The translations under genes were made by a program, and so were the position numbers. A DNA stretch of 64,000 nt from Unio delphinus (Eukaryota > Mollusca > Bivalvia > Unionida > Unionidae): NCBI GenBank assembly GCA_029339505.1, contig JAQISU010000251.1, forward strand, positions 2,931,001-2,995,000, read 5' to 3'. Below, in pieces: positions 1-9,769 of this stretch; the first letter of the stretch is position 1; the number at the start of each line of letters is the position of its first letter. The notes under the pieces were generated by a model, which saw only the letters and a list, made by a program, of their open reading frames with translations, did no database searches and was not told where the DNA came from.

Positions 1-29
1 TTTCCCTTGAACAATGCAAGATTACGTAC

Positions 30-524
30 TTATACATAAGTAAACTGAATTTTTTGTCCATTTTTTCTGGAAATCGCCGATTTTTGTACTCGTTCTGCGA
101 CAAGTCGTACTGATGGTCCGCAAATACCAAAATATCTACCGGCTTCTGTCATTGATTGAAAAACTATTTCCTCGTTATTTGCTGTATTAAACGACTTGAC
201 GGGTCTCTTCCTAAATGATTTATAATAACCAGTCCTGCCTCGTTTTATGTTTTAGCGTTGTGTAACGGCTTCTAAATTATTTAGGGAATTATTAGTCCTA
301 ATACCATCAATGTGATCAATAACAAAACCATCCTTGATCAATCCGTTATATACCTCATACACGAAACGATGATTAAGATACATTTTCTTTCCGGTGCCAA
401 ACCTCAAATACCCTTGATTAGTCATAGCACCAATTGGCTTCTTGAGTCTACAGTGTCTAACAACACCATCACGAGAGGCTTCATAGTTTGCAATAACAGG
501 ATGTCGTTGAAATTCTTGATTCGT
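30..524 (-). pseudogene. HNH/NUMOD-type homing endonuclease, decayed copy
   Basis: Homologous along its whole length to the intact gene at 42500-42991. The codon aligned to the start ATG reads ACG (522-524), and an in-frame TAA occurs at 252-254. The HNH core (His-rich strand followed by an Asp-His-Ile-type motif) and the C-terminal modular DNA-binding segment can still be followed. It lies just upstream of the zinc-protein gene as in B and A2, so the placement is an old property of the element family. No product is expected. Confidence 0.75.
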
Positions 525-610
525 TTATATACAAATATTTTTATTGTCTAAATCATTATTTGGCTGAATTATAACACTGAGAAATCTTTCTATGTAGTCC
601 TGAGCAGTTT

Positions 611-880
611 TTATAATCTTGTCGCTGACGTCATTGACAGAGTCAGGATTTTTGATATTTTTTTTTGGTCATAATAACGCTTCAACTCTCTATAACGCTT
701 ACCACCACAACTGATACATAACTTTGATTTACCTCTAACACCTACCCCACAATACAGGCACGGAAGAGGACCTTTCGAACCATTTCTCACACTTTGCATA
801 TGATACCCACAGAACTCATTTCTGCATGATTTATTACACACGGTTACTGATCCAATCATCAGCCATTTGCAATGATTCAT
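611..880 (-). pseudogene. Small Cys-rich zinc-binding protein, truncated copy
   Basis: An 89-codon frame matches the N-terminal two thirds of the 134-aa gene at 43006-43410. Visible are a CNKSCRNEFCGYH cluster and two CxxCG knuckles (CLYCGVG, CISCGG), followed by a basic RELKRYY stretch. After about codon 75 the frame departs from the B protein, consistent with a frameshift. The start is supported because the same ATG is used in all three copies, just across from the divergent polymerase start. Function is unknown; zinc binding is inferred from cysteine spacing. Confidence 0.7.
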
Positions 881-925
881 TATATAAAATACTTTTTTTA
901 TTTAAATACTTGTTTTAATTATAAT
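881..925. promoter_or_regulatory. Short divergent promoter region, copy A1
   Basis: Forty-five bases separate the zinc-protein start (leftward) from the polymerase start (rightward). The stretch is A+T only except a few bases, with TATATAAAA next to the zinc gene, ATTTAAATACTT in the middle and TTTTAATTATAAT next to the polymerase gene. The same blocks recur at 11707-11749 and 43411-43451. Conservation in three otherwise diverged copies, plus divergent starts, suggests a two-way promoter. Confidence 0.55.
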
Positions 926-3900
926 ATGAAGGAATTCAAGAGATTATCGAAAATTAAACCTAAATTCAATCTCGATAGAGTCTCTGATACACCAAAACGT
1001 ATAAACGACGATAGTATGAAGGAATTCAAGAGATTAACGAAAATTAAACCCGGATTTAATCGGGATAGAGTCTCTGTTAAACCAAAACGTCTAATAGACG
1101 GTAGCATGAAGGAGTTCAAGAGATTATCAAAAATTAATCCACGATTTAATCGGGATACTAGATTCAATCTCGATAGAATCTCTGATATGAAGGAGTTCGA
1201 GAGATTATCAAAAATTAATCCTTGGAAAAATGATAGATTTAATCTAGATAGAATCTCTGATATACCAAAAGGACTAATAGATGACAAAACCATGTTGAGT
1301 AAAATCAACGACTGTTTTAATGAATTTAAGCGTGATGGAGCATCTCATGCGTGGTCGACATTTCGAATTATACATGATGATGTCAATGTACCCGTAATCG
1401 ATGCTACCATGAACGATACAATAACAGCTGAGATAATCTCACACCTTGGCTCGGTTACGGGGAAATCCAAGGGTGTAAAATCCAAAGGATTTTCATTGCA
1501 AAGTAATTCACAGAGGTATTTTTTCAGAGTAAAATTCATCATCGAAGTCGAAGGTGAATGGATTATCAGAGATAAATTTGAACCAATTCTTAAGGATAAA
1601 AAAACTGTCATTTTGAGTAGAGATTCCAAACCAGGAATTCTAACTAGAATTGACAAACCATACTACGAGAGATCTTACCCTGTAACAGCAGTTGTTTACG
1701 GGATGTATCCGTTAAATAATAAACCTGATATTGCAAAACTAGCTCCTATGAAATATTCAAGTTCACTGAATTGCGTAGCAACACGGGTAATGGAACACTT
1801 CACGAATGCATCCCGGGGAAACAAATTAACTGAACAACGACGAAAAAAAATAACCGAATGGGAACTGACAGTGAAATAGCATGGGGCAACAATTCAAGAT
1901 ATAACCAAATTAGAAGCATCATTAAAATTTCCAATATCGGTAGCGACGATAACCGAAGAAGTATTATACGAACCGAAATATCAATCGCGAGGAGCTCCAA
2001 TTGAAATTATTGATCATAACAAATACGCATGGACACCTGCAGTAAATGTATTTCCACGAGAACGAATCGTGAGATATATCCCCGGGGAATTTTGTAAGGA
2101 TGTTTTCCACGAAGAGAAATTATTTGATGCTATTCGTGCGTTGTGTAAAGATGATCCTGTGTCAGTGTGGCTACTTCGCAGCGCTGAAGATTCAGAATTG
2201 AGATTTGATCAGTTTGTAAGACCGAATGGAGAATTATATCGCACTGAAGAGTTACACTTAAGGATGAAAAAAAGCCGCTGTAAAATACTCAGGTGAAAAT
2301 TCTAAAGAATTATCCAACTCTAAGAGTTTCAACAATGAAAAACTACTCACGGATAGTTGTACGATTCCATCAGTGGTAGCTCATTTTGCACGAGAAAAGA
2401 ACTCATGGAGTCCAACACTAAGTGATTTTCTCGAAGATGTTAAATCAAGCTGCCTTGTATTCGGTCATGGAGGACTGTGGAATACAAAATACCACCGCGA
2501 GGGTATGATTTCAATTGATATATCCGCGTGTTATCCAGGGAGTTTTCTCGGATATGGAGAATGTGCTAAGTACTTTAAACGATTTGGACACCCCACACAT
2601 GAAATGACTCGTGTTTCGGTTAATGGTCCATTGCCTGATTTTGATTTAACCGGATTCGCTCGTGTGGTATCATTTGAATTAGCGTCAGGATTACATCCGT
2701 GTAGTTATATTTGGATTGGTAGACATATGTCTGTGAAACACTGGATGCCAATAGTGTTGCTACGATATATGATTGATATTGGTATGCTGATATCACTGAT
2801 TATCAGCGAAGCAATTATATGCTATCGAGCTCAGAAAGAAGTTTGGCTACCACAACCCGATCTAGATGATATAATACGCGAACAACGAAAACAGTTTCCT
2901 GATTTCAATGAACAACAAATCATGGATTGGTCTAGGCAGTTATTTAAAACTGAAAATGGACTAGCAAAAGATTTTGGACGAAAAATAATCGGTAAATTTA
3001 CTCAAGGTGGAAGATATGACAATGCAAAATATTCTTCACGGTTGATCATCGACAGCGCTGAATATGATTTTATCACAGCAGATTTAACAAAACAAGGAAA
3101 ACTTGTAACTCGTAAAGATGCTTTTCTATCCAATGGTGATAAATTAGGTACAATTGTTACCTACTGTGATGGATATAGTTGTCAGTATACACACTTAAAA
3201 TCATCTATGCTCGGTTATTCTACTATTAATCTATTTTCGATGATAAATAGATTTCCTAATACCGCAGTTAGAGTAGCCAGTAATTCGATGTATATACACC
3301 ACAAATACAAATCAGCAGTGGCTGAATTCACATCCCAGGAGGAAGCGTGGGGATGTTGGAGATTTAAAAAGGAGACGCTACACGAGTATTGTAAATCTGC
3401 TGATGTTACCATGGACGATAAATACTTGAAAAGTAACCAGTGTTCAGAATTTTCTAATGCACCACCGATATCAGATCCGATTACGCGATATAAAACCGTT
3501 TATTTGAACGGCTGTGGAGGATCATGAAAGACAACACGAGTAATTAATTTATTTAAGGATAAAATCAACATGAATGCGTTAACACCAACTCATAAACTTG
3601 CCAGAGACATAAAACAACGAAATGTAAAATCTGGTACTTATCACAGCTTCTTTCGATGGAGCGGTGATAAGTGGACCCCTGAAAGAATGGGACAGAAATT
3701 TATTCCACCGGTGATAATTTGGGATGAAATTTGTACAGTACCGTTGAAAGTATTAAAAATATTTCTTGAATGGCTGTCAACGAAAAATACAAACATTATT
3801 ATGTGTGGTGATCAAGGCCAACCACCACCATTTGTCGGTGAACCTCCTCATGACTGGCTCAAAGAACACGTTGATTATTATGAAGAGATGAACTATGACC

Positions 3901-4778
3901 TTAGATCGTTAGATGAAGTATTACGTGAGTTTAAACAACTAATCAGATTACAACCGGATAGAATCTAATGTGAAATAGCGCGTGAAATAATTTCAGAAAC
4001 TCCCATGAATGATTTTTGGGAAGCTTGGAGACCAAACGATTTGATAATCGCAAGTAGAAAAATAGTCAGAGATAAACTTCAGATGAAATTATTTGATTGC
4101 ATAAATGTAAATTTGCAACACTTCCAGTACCACTCTGTTATAGACCTTCAGATACACGAAAGCAGAATATCGACGTTGACATTCCTGGACAACGTGAAAA
4201 GCAGAATTTAGTGTTAAATGATATTGTGCTGGTTGATATCAGCGTCGTCGAAAATGCATTGCGTGCTGATAAATCCCCGTGGACGTTAGGTTACGCAACG
4301 ACAATACACTCTTCACAGGGATTAACTGTCACATACACAATTGTTTGGATAGTAGATAATCGCATTGAGTGGTCAAATTTAGTTTATCTCGCAGTATCCA
4401 GAGTACGAAGAATAAATCAACTTCGAAGAATCGTTTTAGATGATGATGACACTTCAATAAGTGATATTGTCAGCGTTGATAGAGTCAAGGATATAATCAG
4501 AAAAAACTCTCTGGTTATAAACAACAGGATAAAAAAATAATAGAAAATTTGACATTGATGCTGAATTAATAATTACGCTGAAGCAACAACAGAATAATCA
4601 CTGCGCGAGTTGCAATTGTATAATGCGTTGGAGTTGGTCGGATAAAGATCCTCGCCAATTTACCGTAGACAGAAAGAATAGCAGCATTGGTCATACCAAC
4701 GATAACGTTATGCTGACTTGTCTTGAGTGCAACAGACGCCGGGGTGACAGCACAATGCCTCTGGGGGGTGCTAGTTAA
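926..4778 (+). pseudogene. Family-B DNA polymerase / SF1 helicase / HNH fusion, decayed
   Basis: This is the longest version of the fusion in the window. Four basic N-terminal repeats (MKEFKRL...) are followed by a domain I do not recognise. The polymerase motifs are A (SIDISACYPGSF), B (GRKIIGKFTQGG) and C, where the residue aligned with the usual Thr-Asp is altered (RVASNSMYI). The helicase shows Walker A, THKLARD, Walker B (IIWDEICTV), motif III (MCGDQGQPPP) and late motifs (TIHSSQG, AVSRVRR). An HNH-like tail follows at 4542-4778. Lesions: TAG at 1877-1879; frameshift near 2270-2340; TGA at 3525-3527 inside Walker A; TAA at 3966-3968; frameshift near 4110-4170; and a frameshift in the A-run at 4531-4540. 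Confidence 0.85.
4542..4778 (+). other. HNH-like zinc domain at the C-terminus of the polymerase-helicase
   Basis: Read in the frame starting at 4542, the stretch continues directly from the helicase frame through an eight-base A-run. It shows CASCNC, then a Trp-rich strand, an FTVDRKNSSIGHT segment and CLECNRRRG before a TAA at 4776-4778. Two CxxC pairs around a D-R-x-N...GH core match the general layout of HNH/zinc-finger nucleases. It ends about 110 bp before a palindrome and 150 bp before the convergent integrase gene. The fusion is inferred because one frame slip separates the parts. Confidence 0.6.
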
Positions 4779-4887
4779 GACCACGCGATGGTAATTGAGT
4801 ATCCTCGGGAATTACCTGTAGTTGTTGTCGAGTAAATCCTCGCTGAGGGGCAGTTAAATCCAGTTTATAGATTGCTGGTCTAGAAAA

Positions 4888-4903
4888 GAAACGCTAGCGT
4901 TTC
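4888..4903. terminator. 16-bp perfect palindrome between convergent genes
   Basis: GAAACGCTAGCGTTTC is a perfect palindrome lying between the end of the rightward polymerase-helicase gene and the end of the leftward integrase. The same core (AACGCTAGCGTT, or a one-base variant) lies between genes of element B at 40648-40661 and 36617-36633. Position after gene ends suggests a transcription-end or processing signal, but a protein-binding site is equally possible. Confidence 0.4.
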
Positions 4904-4932
4904 CACCAGTAGATCGTGTTATACTAGATATC

Positions 4933-5756
4933 TTATGCGTAGTGACGCTCCAAATAGGATCGGTAGCTCTTTTTTTTACCACCCTCAAGCTCTCCTGGTT
5001 CGTATAAGTAACTTACAGTGACATTACTACCAAGGATTGGTTCCTTGAAATCTTTTTGTGGTTGTACGGGTATATACTTTTCTTTAATCGCGTTGTTAGA
5101 TTTCATGTTGATTGTTCTAGTAATCTCATTATTGATTGCGGTAACTACACCTGGTAATCTCTTAACCCATTCACGGGATCGTTTATCCTGGATGAATTCT
5201 TTCGCGTATTGATATCCAAATAACCGCTCAGCAAGTGTCCGATTAAATCGTTCAACAATTGCCTGATCGCGATGTAGCGCAGTATGCCCTCGTCTGATGG
5301 TGACATTATGATGTTTCATTGTTGATAACACTACACCCTGAAATTCCTTGCCAGGATCAACTTGTAACAGATTTGGCCAGCGTAGTGGACCTCGTCGATA
5401 AATCCTTTCAAATGCAGAAGCTACTTCAGTAGATGATTTTGTCTTCAGCGGTTCTGCTTGTTTGTATCGACTTGCAACATCAACTAACGTTAACGCGTAT
5501 TTGTAACCGTTGTCATGTGGTAAAAAGAGTATATCAGCTTGATGAACCTCATTAGGAACGGTCACGTCAAAATGCGAGTAGTTAATTCGTTTAGGCGCTG
5601 GTAGATAAATTTGCCATATAGCCTGTTTAGATAACCAGTTCGCTGCAGTGGTTTTTTCACCTTTGATGCGCTAGCGAGTTTATTGATTGCTGCCTTGCCC
5701 CTCCAGTATCCTCTCGGAGAATAATAAACAGATTCCATATTTTTAATTACCAGCAC
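4933..5756 (-). pseudogene. Retroviral-type (rve, DDE) integrase of a Polinton-like element
   Basis: Two overlapping frames (5562-5756, then 4933-5565) make one gene broken by a frameshift near 5565-5620. The first frame holds the N-terminal helical region (YYSPRGYWRGKAAI). The second holds the catalytic core: Asp in HQADILFLPHD, Asp in LQVDPGKEF and Glu in AIVERFNRT, with 34 residues between the last two, the D,D-35-E spacing of retroviral integrases and Polinton integrases. A basic tail follows. This enzyme would join element ends to target DNA and make the short target duplication seen around B. B and A2 have no counterpart left. Confidence 0.88.
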
Positions 5757-5925
5757 CTAACATCAATTTGCCTTTCATAGCTGATTTTACCAACCACGAA
5801 GCCAATTTTTCTTTGAAGGATTTATCAGGAATAGCATTTAACGCATGAATTAATTTCACATCCGCAAGATGTCTGTGTTGAAGATTGCTGCTTTTATAAG
5901 CAACATCATGGAAGTGGTAAAACAC
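5743..5925 (-). pseudogene. Phospholipase A2-like (parvovirus-type) domain fragment
   Basis: A 60-codon frame begins FHDVAYKSSN and continues RHLADVKLI, then a basic helix ending KGKLMLGAGN. The His-Asp dyad followed by Tyr, and the Ala-Asp-x-x-Leu about 14 residues later, are the layout of the small PLA2 domain in parvovirus capsid proteins, also reported in some Polinton-like elements. The calcium-binding glycine loop normally upstream is absent; the frame begins right where the ATPase Walker A (5910-5924) sits on the other strand, so the two genes meet at a rearrangement. A role in membrane breach is inferred only. Confidence 0.45.
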
Positions 5926-6470
5926 AATTGCTACTTAATTTGATAACGAGATGGATGGCGTGGGATAAGTTGTATATAATTGCTCCGAGCGTAGATGATC
6001 AGCAATGCTATGAAGTGCTAAAGGATTTTAACGAAGCCGCGCTAGAAATTAACGGCGATGATGTTATTGAGTTTATAACCGATATCGAAGAGGCACCTAG
6101 CATTGACTCCATCGACGGAAGTATAAACAATTTAGTCGTATATGATGATATGATGTTAGATAATCAAAAGAATCCTGCTAGAATATTTTCCCGAGGCAGA
6201 CATAAAAACACAGATGTGATATATGTCACTAAACGTTACACTCAAATCCCGAAGGTCATCAGAGATAACTGGAATATGCTGTGTATATTTAACGGAGTTG
6301 ATACTCATAGACTCAGAAATATTTGGCAGACCTGGTGTCCTGACATGGATTTTAATCAATTTCAAAATTTCTTTAGCGGCGCCAGAGCTACCCCACATGG
6401 ATTTGTAACGATAAATTTATCAGACCCTCGGACGAGATATCGTGTCGGACTTGATCAAATATTCGGTTGA
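5910..6470 (+). pseudogene. DNA-packaging ATPase (FtsK/A32-like), 5'-truncated
   Basis: The frame starts with a Walker A (GSGKTQLLLN) at 5910-5939, continues through a Walker B (NNLVVYDDMMLD) and an arginine-rich stretch (FSRGRHKNTDVIYVTKRY), and ends RYRVGLDQIFG. The family of virus packaging ATPases pumps DNA into capsids. Sequence before the Walker A does not look like the family and coincides with the PLA2-like fragment on the other strand, so the N-terminus seems lost. The C-terminal half is about three quarters identical to 46455-46867 in B. The stop codon lies 29 bp before the TIR, the same layout as in B. Confidence 0.75.
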
Positions 6471-6499
6471 AATCGTAGTGATTTTCATTGTTAGCGTAT

Positions 6500-6802
6500 A
6501 GCAGCAGAGAGGGTAACGCCAACTATATGGCGTCGTTTTTTTTTTACCCTTCGAGGGATCTCGGACCAAATCAGACGCAGTCCACGTTCTCACTCCATCG
6601 TGTTTAAAAATCCAGGCAGCAAGGGACGGTGACAATAAAAATGGCGTCGTTTTTTTAAAATTTGTTTTACGGAAAAATTTAGTTAAGTATTTTCAAGGAA
6701 GTCTCAGTTTGCTAAATTGAGGCCTATATAAGCAATTTCGAGAAGCCTCAGTTTGCTAAATAGACGCATGTAAAAGTCGGTCTGTTTACCCTCTCTGCTG
6801 CT
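6500..6802. repeat. Right terminal inverted repeat of A1
   Basis: It begins AGCAGCAGAGAGGGT and ends with the reverse complement ACCCTCTCTGCTGCT, so the repeat unit is itself bounded by an inverted 15-mer. Inside are paired sub-repeats (ATGGCGTCGTTTTTT twice; CTCAGTTTGCTAAAT twice). The inner sequence does not resemble the TIR of B, only the 15-mer does. A shorter relative is at the right end of A2 (14022-14094). Confidence 0.75.
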
Positions 6803-6906
6803 GGTTGTACTGCATGATAGGAATAAAATTGATAATCGCGTACAGAATCATCTTAACGCACTAGGGCTTCCATATCAAACGCTGGATTAAGTGTCTGTTT
6901 GAACAT
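6803..6906 (-). pseudogene. Major capsid protein, first ~34 codons only
   Basis: Aligns with the first codons of the B capsid gene (40123 downward): the start is at 6906 and the QYYAYHA-type region is just before the junction at 6803. Codon 18 is TAA. Homology runs right up to the last base of the TIR of A1, which is what an insertion of A1 into this gene would give. Confidence 0.7.
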
Positions 6907-7041
6907 TTTATTATATATTCCTCGATCTAAATTATGATTTCATCATGATTTTTATCATGGTTTTCGTCATGGTTTCAAGCCGCTTCCTGCTATCATGTTT
7001 GCAATATTATTTCGTTGTGCATCATATGCATCATTGGCCAA

Positions 7042-7437
7042 CTACGGAGTCACAAACGATGCTAATTTCTGATCTACTGCCTTTTTTATTATTTTACTAA
7101 CACTTGCAGGCATTACCTCCGTAGATGGTAGTGGTCCTGGTGACTTCGTCATTGGTGGTTTCCTTCGCCGTCGAACTAGTGTTACTAGTTTTTCTTTAGC
7201 CTCGGAAAACGCTTTCCCGGAAAGATCTCCAACAGCACTAATACCCTCATCACGAATGACATCAATTGCTTTCATCGATAATTGTTTTGCGATTGGTGCT
7301 ACTTTTGGAGCCATTCTTGCAAATAACCCTGCAATGGTATCGCCGAAACCATCACCATAATACGCTCTATAAACAGGCAATCGTGAATTTACTACATAGA
7401 CGCTGACTGGTTTATCATGGTTGTAGTGTATGATCAT
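7042..7437 (-). pseudogene. Accessory structural-block protein (148-aa family), altered C-terminus
   Basis: Matches the B gene at 40170-40616 from the first residues (MIIHYNHDKP) through YYGDG and LFARMAPKV and a basic run of arginines. The start is placed at 7437 because it is the ATG shared with B, although the frame is open further upstream. The reading frame stops after LASFVTP, while the conserved tail (NIANMIAGSG) can still be found past the stop in another frame near 6975-7020, so the 3' end is frameshifted. Function unknown. Confidence 0.65.
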
Positions 7438-7514
7438 CTTATTTAAATTATATTTATCTAATCGAATGACGAAGTCATCAAATGAAAAATCCATTGGATT
7501 TTCAGTCACTGTAA

Positions 7515-8580
7515 GAACCATCCACTAAATCATCAATGAAATCTCGATATGTTTCAATATTCATGATGCCACCTTTAAATAACCACATACAGATATCAGC
7601 TGCTTCATTAATTATTTCCGGTGAGTTATTTCCAGCTCGTTTCCCTACTATGAGTACTTGTAATCGTGCTATATCGTTAAGAATATTACCAGGACAATGA
7701 ATTAAACAACTACCTGAAATCCACTTGGAGTTCCACTCCCAGAAAATCCCTTTCCGCTTAAATTTTTATTGATACCAGTTGCACCTTTTTCAGAATCAGC
7801 TTCTGCCATTATTTCTATTTCATCCGGGTTTGGGTCTGCTGTATATATTGTTGGGGATTATGTGACACCTTTTACCATAGCCATATATTTATTAAAATTA
7901 GGATGCTTCTTTTGTGTGATTCTAGTTCCACCTTTGTTTGCTAAATATACTTTTGATGCCCAGGTGTCTTTGTCTTTTATAGAGTCGTCAAATTCATTAT
8001 TTATATATTGTTTCCTTGTTTTAAAATTTATTCTAGTAAAATCAGCTAATTCAGAGTCTGTTTTGATTCCTCTAATTCTATTTATCGCATCATCCGTAAA
8101 TATTATTTCAGGTAAATGGTCTCCTCGTTCTTTTGCAGTAGCGCCTGGTTGTTCAAGCGGTTCAGGTGAGGGGGAGCTAATATCAATATCACCTAGTCGT
8201 TCAACATCTTCTTGAAGTTGTCGTTCTTGTCGTTCTTGTTGTTTTACAGCAGCTATTACATCACGAGGGAGTGATTTTAAAGATTCTTTTGTTTGTTTGG
8301 ATCTTTTTGCTATTTTTGCAAGTACAGAAAGAAGAGAAGCTTCTTTTCTTTTCCCCTCCTTGGGGACATCTCCCCACATAGCTCTTTCAGTGGCTGATAT
8401 AACCCCTTTAGTTGCCGTGGTTAATGGTTTAAACAATTCTTCAGATCCTGTAGCAAAACCAGTCTGAAGACTCTGTCTAGTTCGTAGTTTATTTCTAATA
8501 GAGTCGCGGACAGGGATGAACTTTTTAATTGACGCTAATCTTTCGCGCGCTAAAATAGTCGTTAGTGCTTCATTTACCAT
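7515..8580 (-). pseudogene. 321-aa-family protein, copy with a different middle
   Basis: The first 80 codons (MVNEALTT..., RQSLQT, GSEELFKPLTTAT) match the B gene at 40679-41644. The central section (about 8350-7870) cannot be aligned with B and is rich in Gln, Arg and Glu. A TAA at 7858-7860 ends the long frame; beyond it a C-terminal part similar to B (GKGFSGSGTPSGF, then a match to the last 30 codons) continues in broken frames to about 7515. The start at 8580 is fixed by homology. Unknown function. Confidence 0.65.
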
Positions 8581-8596
8581 TATTAAAAATCGTAGA

Positions 8597-8606
8597 TTTT
8601 CAATTG
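8597..8606. promoter_or_regulatory. TTTTCAATTG motif upstream of the 321-aa-family gene (A2)
   Basis: TTTTCAATTG lies 17 bp upstream of the start at 8580. The same ten bases stand at a similar distance from starts in B (36630-36639, 40637-40646, 41665-41674). Possibly a late-gene promoter element. Confidence 0.35.
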
Positions 8607-9187
8607 CAAAGCAATTTCCAATTAATGTACGATGCAAATGAAGTGTTTGTCATTTTTTCACACTTGCAATTTAGAAAAATATAGACTTTTACAATAATAT
8701 GTATCATCATACGCGAATAGTTATTTACGAGAAACATAAACTTGAAAACGCAATCAGGGAAATTTTCAATGGGATTGGAAATTCTTCTATTTTCAGTGGT
8801 ATCAATCAAGATAATTTTTACGTTCAACTAGTTTTATAACCTCGGCGACGATGATAAATTTCTACTCACTGAAGACCAAATGCAATAACTGCAACAGAAT
8901 ACTATAACACTGATTAGTTGTAACTACGATCAAATTATGCAATATGTCCATTCTTGCCTGCGCGTTGAAGAGTTAATGAGAGTATTAAGCGGGTGAAAAG
9001 CATTAACCTGAATCTCAAATAGATTCCAAAGATAAATTTTGTTTTTAACAATGAGAAAAATAACTCAAAAATAACCAAAAAAATATACCCACCCCGAATT
9101 TCACTATTATAACTTCCGTGTAGTTCATTGATACATAATACCCACCGTTACAGTTGAGCGCACATACCTGTTAGGCGAGTAGGAGTT

Positions 9188-9318
9188 TTACCTGTTCATT
9201 GTATTTTATATCTGTTCAACAGACAAACATTGAAGTGTTTATACATGTCGATTCATAGTGAGAATTTTACCTGTCAGTTGTATTGCATATCTGTTCCAAC
9301 AGACAAGCATTGAAATAT
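9188..9318. repeat. Two diverged ~52-bp direct repeats in the A2 non-coding region
   Basis: 9188-9239 and 9266-9318 share TTTTACCTGT, TATCTGTT, AACAGACAA and CATTGAA in the same order. They occupy the same place as the hairpin repeats of B (41749-41949), between the 321-aa-type and 118-aa-type genes, yet the sequences are unrelated. The rest of 8640-9327 has no gene. Confidence 0.6.
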
Positions 9319-9327
9319 TGTTACAAC

Positions 9328-9705
9328 TCATTCCGCTGAGGTAACCAGCGAGGAATTTTCGGTTTGACGGCTCAACATTTTAATATCCCTGATTTTTAAA
9401 TTAACTTCTCGTTTCAATTCATATTCATTCCCTAAATGTTTCCTGGTTCTTTCCACGATAGTAAATAACGGGACACACTTACTTACGACATTTTCATATT
9501 TGAAAGAGTGATATATCCCGTGTTGGATTCTTTTAATAAATGAATACGATTTAGGGAGGATATATTTATTCCTTTGAGTGCCTTATTCAATATCCTGAAA
9601 ATCGGAGAGTATTCTATCACAGTTTAAATTATCTGACAATTGAAACCCATGAGTTTTCAAATTTGAAATCTCAGTATAAACCTCATTGATATTTTCAGAA
9701 TTCAT
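9328..9705 (-). pseudogene. 118-aa-family protein of unknown function, one stop
   Basis: Frame-continuous homologue of 42099-42455: start MNSEN, shared SDFQDIE, NKYILP and LFTIVER segments, then a basic end. A single TAA at 9583-9585 (codon 41) breaks it. The match begins exactly at MNSEN, which argues that B also starts there and not at its longer upstream ATG. No recognised domain. Confidence 0.65.
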
Positions 9706-9769
9706 ATTATATAATAAAATAAATTTCTAATATGGATATATAAAATATATCGTATAAAAATAAACAGTA

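Larger units (their letters stand above)
1..6802. mobile_element. Polinton-like/adintovirus-like element copy A1 (right part)
   Basis: This is the right-hand part of a virus-like DNA element; its left end lies before the window. The order is HNH endonuclease (-), zinc protein (-), polymerase-helicase-HNH (+), integrase (-), PLA2-like fragment (-), packaging ATPase (+), then a TIR at 6500-6802. The polymerase, helicase, zinc, HNH and ATPase parts match element B at 42500-46867, so homology is seen within the window itself. All genes carry stops or frameshifts, so the copy is a fossil. It alone keeps the helicase C-terminal half, integrase and ATPase Walker A that B and A2 lack. Immediately right of its TIR the capsid gene of A2 begins in mid-gene, suggesting A1 is nested in A2. 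Confidence 0.85.

Noticed and set aside
919..1308. 129-aa minus-strand ORF in A1
   Set aside because: Antisense shadow of the same repeats.
4566..4784. 72-aa minus-strand ORF
   Set aside because: The plus strand reads as a Cys-paired HNH-like domain continuing the helicase; the minus ORF is its shadow.
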